Positions 38,570 to 42,603 of a stretch of DNA of 42,603 nt are shown here, one piece after another (the stretch's first letter is position 1; each line of letters begins with the position of its first letter). Position numbers and translations under genes: made by a program. Below the pieces are notes generated by a model. The model had not been told where the DNA came from, searched no databases, and saw only the letters and a program-made list of their open reading frames with translations. Source of the stretch: a virus. The DNA lies in IMG/VR virus record IMGVR_UViG_3300020202_000134, positions 1-42,603 of that record. One strand, written 5' to 3'.

Positions 38570-39442
38570 ATGCCGTTAAAAGGAGTAGCACCAAAGATTG
38601 TAACACCGCCGAAGCCGAAGATCCTTATCAGCGGGAAATCAGGAGTTGGCAAGACGTTTTTTGCCCTGGACTTCCCAGACCCCTACTACATGGACATCGA
38701 AGGCGGCGCGACGCGGCCGCAGTATCAAAAGAAGCTCCTCGAAGTGAAGGCCACCTATTTCGGCAAAGAACAGGGAAGCCAGGATTTCCGGGAGATCATT
38801 GAGCAGACGAAGCTTTTGGCTACGACGAAGCATCAGCATCGAGCGGTGATCTACGACTCGTTTTCCAAGCTCTATAACCTGGAAGCGGCAATCGCCGAGG
38901 CGACGGTTGGCAGCGACTATGGCCGAGATAAGAAGATGGCCAATCAACCGACTCGCCAGCTTATGCGCTGGATCGACAAGTTGGACATGGCCGTCATCAT
39001 CATTTGCCACTCCAAGGATAAGTGGGAACGCAAAGGTTCTGAGTTGACCTACGGCGGGACCACTTTTGACGGTTACGACAAGCTGGAGTATGAGCTGGAC
39101 CTCTGGCTGGAAGTCGTCAAGGAAGGCAAAAACCGGGTCTTTAAGGTCAAGAAAAGCCGGATTGAGTCCTTTGTGGAAGGCAACGAGTACCCCCTGGACT
39201 ACAAGGTCTTTGCGGAGATGTACGGCAAAGAGGTGATGGACCGGACATCCGTCCCTGTTGAATTGGCCGACGACGTGATGGTGGCGGAAATTGAGCGGCT
39301 TATCGCCGTCATGAAGATCGAGCCGGATCAGGTTCAGGCCTGGAAGACCAAGGCCAGCGTCGAGAGCTTCACGGAGATGTCCAAAGATCAGGGGCAAAAG
39401 CTTCTGGATTACCTTAATAAGAAATTGCAGGGAGGAAAATAA
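38570..39442 (+). CDS. RecA-fold ATPase of Sak4 type (single-strand annealing/recombination)
   Basis: A 290-aa protein. Walker A GKSGVGKT lies at residues about 22-29, a Walker-B-like strand with HRAVIYDSFSKLY at about 97-109, and a VIIICHSK strand at about 141-148. The fold and neighbourhood match phage Sak4-like/AAA_24 proteins that work with SSB in recombination or recombination-dependent replication. Ribosome binding site AGGAGG. It shares one base with the start of the SSB-like gene. Confidence 0.75.
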   Translation: MPLKGVAPKIVTPPKPKILISGKSGVGKTFFALDFPDPYYMDIEGGATRPQYQKKLLEVKATYFGKEQGSQDFREIIEQTKLLATTKHQHRAVIYDSFSKLYNLEAAIAEATVGSDYGRDKKMANQPTRQLMRWIDKLDMAVIIICHSKDKWERKGSELTYGGTTFDGYDKLEYELDLWLEVVKEGKNRVFKVKKSRIESFVEGNEYPLDYKVFAEMYGKEVMDRTSVPVELADDVMVAEIERLIAVMKIEPDQVQAWKTKASVESFTEMSKDQGQKLLDYLNKKLQGGK

Positions 39443-39873
39443 TGGTTCGGTACAACAGTACGGGGATTCAGCCCGAGTTTAAGTTTAAGCCCATCCGTGA
39501 AGATTGGTATGTCGTTAAGATCATTAACGCAGAAGAGGGCCAAACGCCTGAAGGCTATCCCCGCATCAGCATGAAATGCGAAATCATCAATAACGAGGAA
39601 TTCGGCGGGGAAACGATCAACTACATGGTCTCTCTCCTTCCGGCCACAGATTCCAAGGCTTGGATGGGCGTTAAGTTCCTTCAGATGATGGGGGAAGAGA
39701 TCGGCGGAGAGCTTGATTTTGATCCGAAGCGGTGGGAATTCAAGAAGTTTGAAGCCTACATCAAGCCCGGCGAATACAAGAGCAAGAAGACCGGAGAAAT
39801 GGTTAAGACGAATCAGATTAAGAAGACCCGGGCGCATGGAACCCCTGCCCCGGCTGACGGGCTGGACTTCTGA
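39442..39873 (+). CDS. SSB-like DUF669-type protein
   Basis: A 143-aa protein, mostly beta (YVVKIINAEEG, ISMKCEIINNEEFGG) with a Lys-rich linker and an acidic hydrophobic tail ending DGLDF, like the interaction tail of SSB proteins. It directly follows the Sak4-like gene, the usual partner arrangement. Likely binds single-stranded DNA. Confidence 0.65.
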   Translation: MVRYNSTGIQPEFKFKPIREDWYVVKIINAEEGQTPEGYPRISMKCEIINNEEFGGETINYMVSLLPATDSKAWMGVKFLQMMGEEIGGELDFDPKRWEFKKFEAYIKPGEYKSKKTGEMVKTNQIKKTRAHGTPAPADGLDF

Positions 39874-40048
39874 GGGCGTAACCCCCGAGGGTTTGGCCTG
39901 GCCTCCTGATATCCGGCAAAAGGGAGGCATTCCGGCGGTAAGAACGCGGGCCATGCCGATCAATTTCTATCCCAAGCCCATATGGAACCTAGGCCGTTCC
40001 ATGCTTGTCCCGGCAAAAGGCAAGCCTTGGGAGATTTTTGGAGGTCCT

Positions 40049-40378
40049 ATGAACCAAGACACATACGACAGTGAATTAGACGGCGAGAGGCTTTCCGGCC
40101 TCCTAGATCGGGTGCGGAGCCTCATGCTGGATGCGCAGTGGCGGACCTTTGAGGAGATCCGAGGGGAAACAGGGGGTTCGGAGGCTGGTATCTCCGCTAG
40201 GTTGCGAGATCTTCGCAAGGCTGATTTCGGGCGCTTTATTGTCAACAAAAGGCGGCGCGGCGATCCGAAATTAGGGCTCTGGGAATATCAGGTATTGCCC
40301 CCAAAGGAAGACCCAAAGCCTGCCAAACTCTTCTTTGAGAAGAAGCAGGCGGCGTTTAACTTCGGCTCTCTGCTATGA
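40049..40378 (+). CDS. Winged-helix DNA-binding protein
   Basis: A 109-aa protein. Residues 25-80 (WRTFEEIRGETGGSEAGISA ... RLRDLRKADFG ... KRRRGDPKLGLWEYQV) form a winged helix with recognition helix GISARLRDLRK and a basic wing. Start chosen at ATG 40049 behind TTTGGAGGTCC; ATG 39953 is in frame but has no ribosome binding site. The gap 39874-40048 then holds no gene. Confidence 0.6.
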   Translation: MNQDTYDSELDGERLSGLLDRVRSLMLDAQWRTFEEIRGETGGSEAGISARLRDLRKADFGRFIVNKRRRGDPKLGLWEYQVLPPKEDPKPAKLFFEKKQAAFNFGSLL

Positions 40379-40569
40379 AGAAAAAGCCTCCCGAGTTCAA
40401 AGACGGTTTTCTCTCTCGGGATGAGGTGTATCCGATTAAGGGGGATTGTGGACACTTAGCCAGGAGTTTCTGGTGGCGGCAAATAGAAGGCTCTGGCCCT
40501 GTTAAGTATCGATCGGAGATCTATTGCGATGAGTGCTTCAAAGCGGGCAAAGGAAGAGAAAAAGTTTAA
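40375..40569 (+). CDS. Small Cys-containing hypothetical protein
   Basis: A 64-aa protein. Cys25 with His27, and Cys50/Cys53 in IYCDECFKAG, could form a zinc knuckle. ATGA overlap upstream; its end overlaps the HNH gene by 41 bp. Confidence 0.55.
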   Translation: MKKKPPEFKDGFLSRDEVYPIKGDCGHLARSFWWRQIEGSGPVKYRSEIYCDECFKAGKGREKV

Positions 40570-40900
40570 GAAGCAGTTAGACGCAGTGTGGTCGGGAATC
40601 GTGAAGAAACGGGACAAGCGGTGCCTATGGTGCGGGGGCTCAAAGAATCTGGCAGCCGACCATATTTTCAGCAGACGGCGCAATAGCACGCGATGGGTCA
40701 TTGAAAACGGTATCGCCCTTTGCGCTGGCTGCCATATCTTCAAGAAACGTTATAACCCGATGATCTGGGCGCTCATGGTTCTTAATAATCGCTCGATGGA
40801 GACCATTCAGGCGCTTTTGAAGCAGCACCAGGGCGATGAGAAGACGGATTTAACACAGGTTAAACACTATCTAGAAACAGCAGGAGAGACGTTACAGTGA
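40529..40900 (+). CDS. HNH/NinG-like nuclease
   Basis: A 123-aa protein with CLWCGGSKNLAADHIFSRRR followed by ENGIALCAGCH, the two-Cys-pair ADH fold of HNH nucleases; the combination resembles lambda NinG/Rap, which resolves recombination junctions. Near Sak4 and SSB this suits DNA recombination. It overlaps the previous gene by 41 bp. Confidence 0.75.
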   Translation: MSASKRAKEEKKFKKQLDAVWSGIVKKRDKRCLWCGGSKNLAADHIFSRRRNSTRWVIENGIALCAGCHIFKKRYNPMIWALMVLNNRSMETIQALLKQHQGDEKTDLTQVKHYLETAGETLQ

Positions 40901-41154
40901 AAACCGGCAGGCAAAGGAAGGCCAAACGGAAGCCAAGCCTATTCTCACTTATACATCAGAAATGTCTCAGTAACCTTATTAAGACTCAACATAAACAGTT
41001 TAAAAAGCTCCTTGGTTTTAAGAGCAAACACACCAAGCGAAAGATTAAGCGCGGCTGGATTAGCCAACGGAAGGACGAAGGCGTTAGGGTCCTATGGAAT
41101 ACCCGGGCACGGGTATCCCGTGGTGAATGGGATGGGAAGGGCAAGGCAGGCTAG
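40897..41154 (+). CDS. Basic hypothetical protein
   Basis: An 85-aa Lys/Arg-rich protein from GTG 40897 (overlapping the previous TGA). Lys-rich helix-turns (KTQHKQFKKLLGFKSKHTKR) suggest nucleic-acid binding. No family recognised. Confidence 0.5.
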   Translation: MKTGRQRKAKRKPSLFSLIHQKCLSNLIKTQHKQFKKLLGFKSKHTKRKIKRGWISQRKDEGVRVLWNTRARVSRGEWDGKGKAG

Positions 41155-41245
41155 GCCGAACCTGATGACTTCCATTCAAAGCTATGCCGGAGTTCGATGA
41201 GTTCCAGCCGCGCCATTTTAGACGGAGAGAAGGGGGAGGGGATTT

Positions 41246-41647
41246 GTGGAAGAGCAAGAGATAAAGAAATACGTCTGCGAGAGATTTGAGATAAACGCTA
41301 GAAAGCATCTTAGTCAAAACCTTTTGCAGGTTCTGTCTAACTCTGAGATAAGGGCAGAAATTAATTATTTAACTGAAGACCTTGTGCTTGGCCTAAAGAC
41401 TTGGATCCTCGCAGGAGAGCATCCGAAAACCGAAAGCTGGCATCATTTCAAATGGCCAAAGACATGGTGGGACGCTCTCAAAGCGCGGTGGTTCCCTTTG
41501 TGGCTTCAAAAGATTTCCCCAGTTGAATGGCATGAAGAAGATATCTTGTCTCACAGCTCCGGGCCTATCTATGTCTGCCCACACTCAGACTACAAATGGC
41601 CGGATAAAAAGCACTTTGAGTTTATGTCTTTCGGTAAACAGCTTTAG
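41246..41647 (+). CDS. Hypothetical protein, last gene before the 41.65-kb gap
   Basis: A 133-aa protein with GTG 41246 behind AGGGGGAGGGG. The C-terminal half is Trp/His-rich (SWHHFKWPKTWWDALKARWF); WHHFKWPKTWW is a typical opening of uncharacterised phage proteins. No catalytic motif. Confidence 0.6.
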   Translation: MEEQEIKKYVCERFEINARKHLSQNLLQVLSNSEIRAEINYLTEDLVLGLKTWILAGEHPKTESWHHFKWPKTWWDALKARWFPLWLQKISPVEWHEEDILSHSSGPIYVCPHSDYKWPDKKHFEFMSFGKQL

Positions 41648-42049
41648 GCCCCGGGAGGGGTGAATCACAAAGTCTTGGAGGGCTCTGAATCACTCCAAGC
41701 ACAATTTCTAGCAGGAATGCAAAGCCGCTGACTAGGAAGGCGCATACTGGGCATCCAAGTTTAAGCGAATTACTCGCTTGTACCATCTCGCAAAAGCAGG
41801 GCAAGATCCGTTGCAGCGTGTTCCCTTCAAACCGGAGTCTGCAAGGAAAAACAGAGTGAGCGGGCCGTACTGTAACTCTTAAGACTGGTTTCTCTTAGGA
41901 GAGTAATCATAGGTTTATTATCTGTACATGTACTTAGTACGTACATAGTACAGAGATGCCCAGGCGCGCCTAGACGGGCTTAGATATCTTAAGAATAAGA
42001 TTAAAGTACAAGTACTAAGTACTTAATAAATAAGGGCGGGTGGTCAAAA
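41648..42049. promoter_or_regulatory. 402-bp non-coding region with GTAC iterons
   Basis: No gene is supported. The hairpins CTTGGAG (41674-41680)/CTCCAAG (41693-41699), AAGCGA (41763-41768)/TCGCTT (41774-41779) and TTGCAG (41811-41816)/CTGCAA (41839-41844) lie in the left half. In the right half GTAC occurs at 41924, 41930, 41937, 41941, 41948 and again at 42006, 42012, 42019; the 17-bp unit at 41924-41940 recurs at 42006-42022 with two mismatches. Iterons of this kind mark operators or a replication origin. TATTAT at 41916 could be a -10 box. Confidence 0.55.
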
Positions 42050-42250
42050 ATGCCCATAACCTGGAAACCCTGCCGAAAGTGTAAAGAAGAGGTAATGGTG
42101 CTTGTCGAGGGGCAATGCCACAAGTGTGCGGGTTGGGAGCCAAAGAAGGCCGTTTCTGTGCGTCCAGCGCCTATTGCAGAGAAGACTTGGAAAGACCGTA
42201 GGAGTTGGGAAGAGCGTCGTCAGGAAGAACGGCGGGGCTACGAGGGATAG
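42050..42250 (+). CDS. Small zinc-ribbon protein
   Basis: A 66-aa protein: Cys8/Cys11 and Cys23/Cys26 form a zinc ribbon, followed by a Glu/Arg-rich helix (SWEERRQEERRG). It directly follows the GTAC iterons. Unknown function. Confidence 0.6.
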   Translation: MPITWKPCRKCKEEVMVLVEGQCHKCAGWEPKKAVSVRPAPIAEKTWKDRRSWEERRQEERRGYEG

Positions 42251-42252
42251 TG

Positions 42253-42384
42253 ATGAAGGTTGAAATGCCAAAGATCAGTATAAAACTACCGGAGGTTCGC
42301 ATGCTTTGGATCGTGTTGTTGATCGTGTGTTTTTGGGGGGAGCCAGATTTGATCGATGCTCTCATTCATTGGTTGATGAAATAG
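42253..42384 (+). CDS. 43-aa single-pass membrane protein
   Basis: A frame from ATG 42253 to TAG 42382-42384. It has a charged start, a hydrophobic helix (MLWIVLLIVCFW) and an acidic/aromatic end. Placed 2 bp after the zinc ribbon's stop. Confidence 0.5.
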   Translation: MKVEMPKISIKLPEVRMLWIVLLIVCFWGEPDLIDALIHWLMK

Positions 42385-42406
42385 CCCATCCGGGAGGGGA
42401 GGGAAG

Positions 42407-42589
42407 ATGACGTTGACGATTCAGTGGTGGTGGATTCCGTTAGCCGTGACAGTGATAGCGTTCTTTTGGGCTTCAAGACAAGATGCCGGACATTTTGGAA
42501 TCGGGGCGGCTTTTGCTGGTTTTATGGCGATGATTGTGGCCTTGCTTTCGTGGGTGGTAAGTATGGGAATTAGGCTGATCTGGAAATAA
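42407..42589 (+). CDS. Small two-helix membrane protein (complete copy)
   Basis: A 60-aa protein with strong ribosome binding site GGAGGGGAGGG. Two hydrophobic helices (IPLAVTVIAFFWA and AAFAGFMAMIVALLSWVVSM) and a short basic tail. Its 3' 135 bases recur at the window start. A role in membrane or lysis control is possible. Confidence 0.65.
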   Translation: MTLTIQWWWIPLAVTVIAFFWASRQDAGHFGIGAAFAGFMAMIVALLSWVVSMGIRLIWK

Positions 42590-42603
42590 CGGCCCAGGCC
42601 GGG
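42455..42603. repeat. Right copy of the 149-bp terminal direct repeat
   Basis: Same sequence as 1-149 with G at 42477 instead of T at 23. Evidence that the molecule is circular or permuted. Confidence 0.9.

Noticed and set aside
41012-41200. 62-codon frame overlapping the 40897 gene
   Set aside because: Out of frame with the better-supported gene, no ribosome binding site, composition unlike the rest.
41648-42049. CRISPR-like repeat array
   Set aside because: The GTAC units are too short and irregular, with no spacers of even length; they look like operator or origin iterons.

Overview
This window reads as one complete temperate short-tailed (podovirus-like) phage genome. The first 149 bases recur as the last 149 bases with one mismatch, so the contig closes on itself at about 42,454 bp; the cut falls inside a small membrane-protein gene. 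The host is probably Gram-negative. The phage encodes a BamE-like outer-membrane lipoprotein, a Rap1a/Tai-like periplasmic immunity protein and Sec signal peptides. It integrates at a tRNA-Leu(GAG) gene, judged from a tRNA 3' half in its attP. I cannot name the host taxon.

Layout. (1) 35.8-42.6 kb running on through 0.1-6.5 kb, plus strand: an early region of many small, tightly overlapping genes. It holds an XRE-like regulator, an excisionase-like HTH, a YopX protein, a Sak4-like RecA-fold ATPase with an SSB-like partner, a winged-helix protein, an HNH/NinG-like nuclease, and a long run of Cys-rich zinc-ribbon or hypothetical proteins. A consensus promoter at 4.25 kb restarts transcription ahead of a small RHH protein, and a strong terminator at 6.44-6.48 kb closes the block. 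(2) 6.5-32.2 kb, plus strand: packaging (TerS, TerL), portal, scaffold, N4-gp56-type capsid protein, head-tail adaptor, a large tail protein, three ejection-type internal proteins, a tail fibre, and lysis (M15 endolysin plus holin/spanin-like membrane proteins). (3) 32.2-35.0 kb, minus strand: integrase with attP inside its 3' coding end, a lysogenic-conversion operon (small membrane protein, Rap1a/Tai-like protein, BamE-like lipoprotein), and an RHH regulator. (4) 34.4-34.6 and 35.1-35.7 kb: two non-coding stretches with extensive base-pairing potential.

The most interesting element is at 35,093-35,687. A near-consensus sigma70 promoter overlapped by two ACGTACGT palindromes drives a predicted RNA of about 595 nt. 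Its 5' and 3' ends pair over 10 bp, it contains perfect helices of 13, 10, 9 and 7 bp, and it ends at a strong intrinsic terminator. It is divergent from the RHH gene, so it looks like a repressor-controlled, large ornate phage RNA in the general style of GOLLD/ROOL. A second structured RNA (about 150 nt) lies 500 bp upstream. A third compact one (87 nt, closed by a perfect 8-bp stem) sits between gene 11273-11626 and the portal gene, followed directly by a terminator.

A second theme is carbohydrate chemistry woven into the virion genes. There is an Fcl/ColC-like epimerase-reductase between TerS and TerL, and a miniature nucleotide-sugar dehydrogenase between TerL and portal. Between capsid and adaptor lies a block with a DegT-fold enzyme whose PLP lysine is replaced by His (as in ColD/RfbH dehydratases), a methyltransferase and four glycosyltransferases. 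Three putative virion proteins carry Sec-type signal peptides, which is unusual. I see no DNA polymerase, primase or helicase, so replication probably relies on the host.
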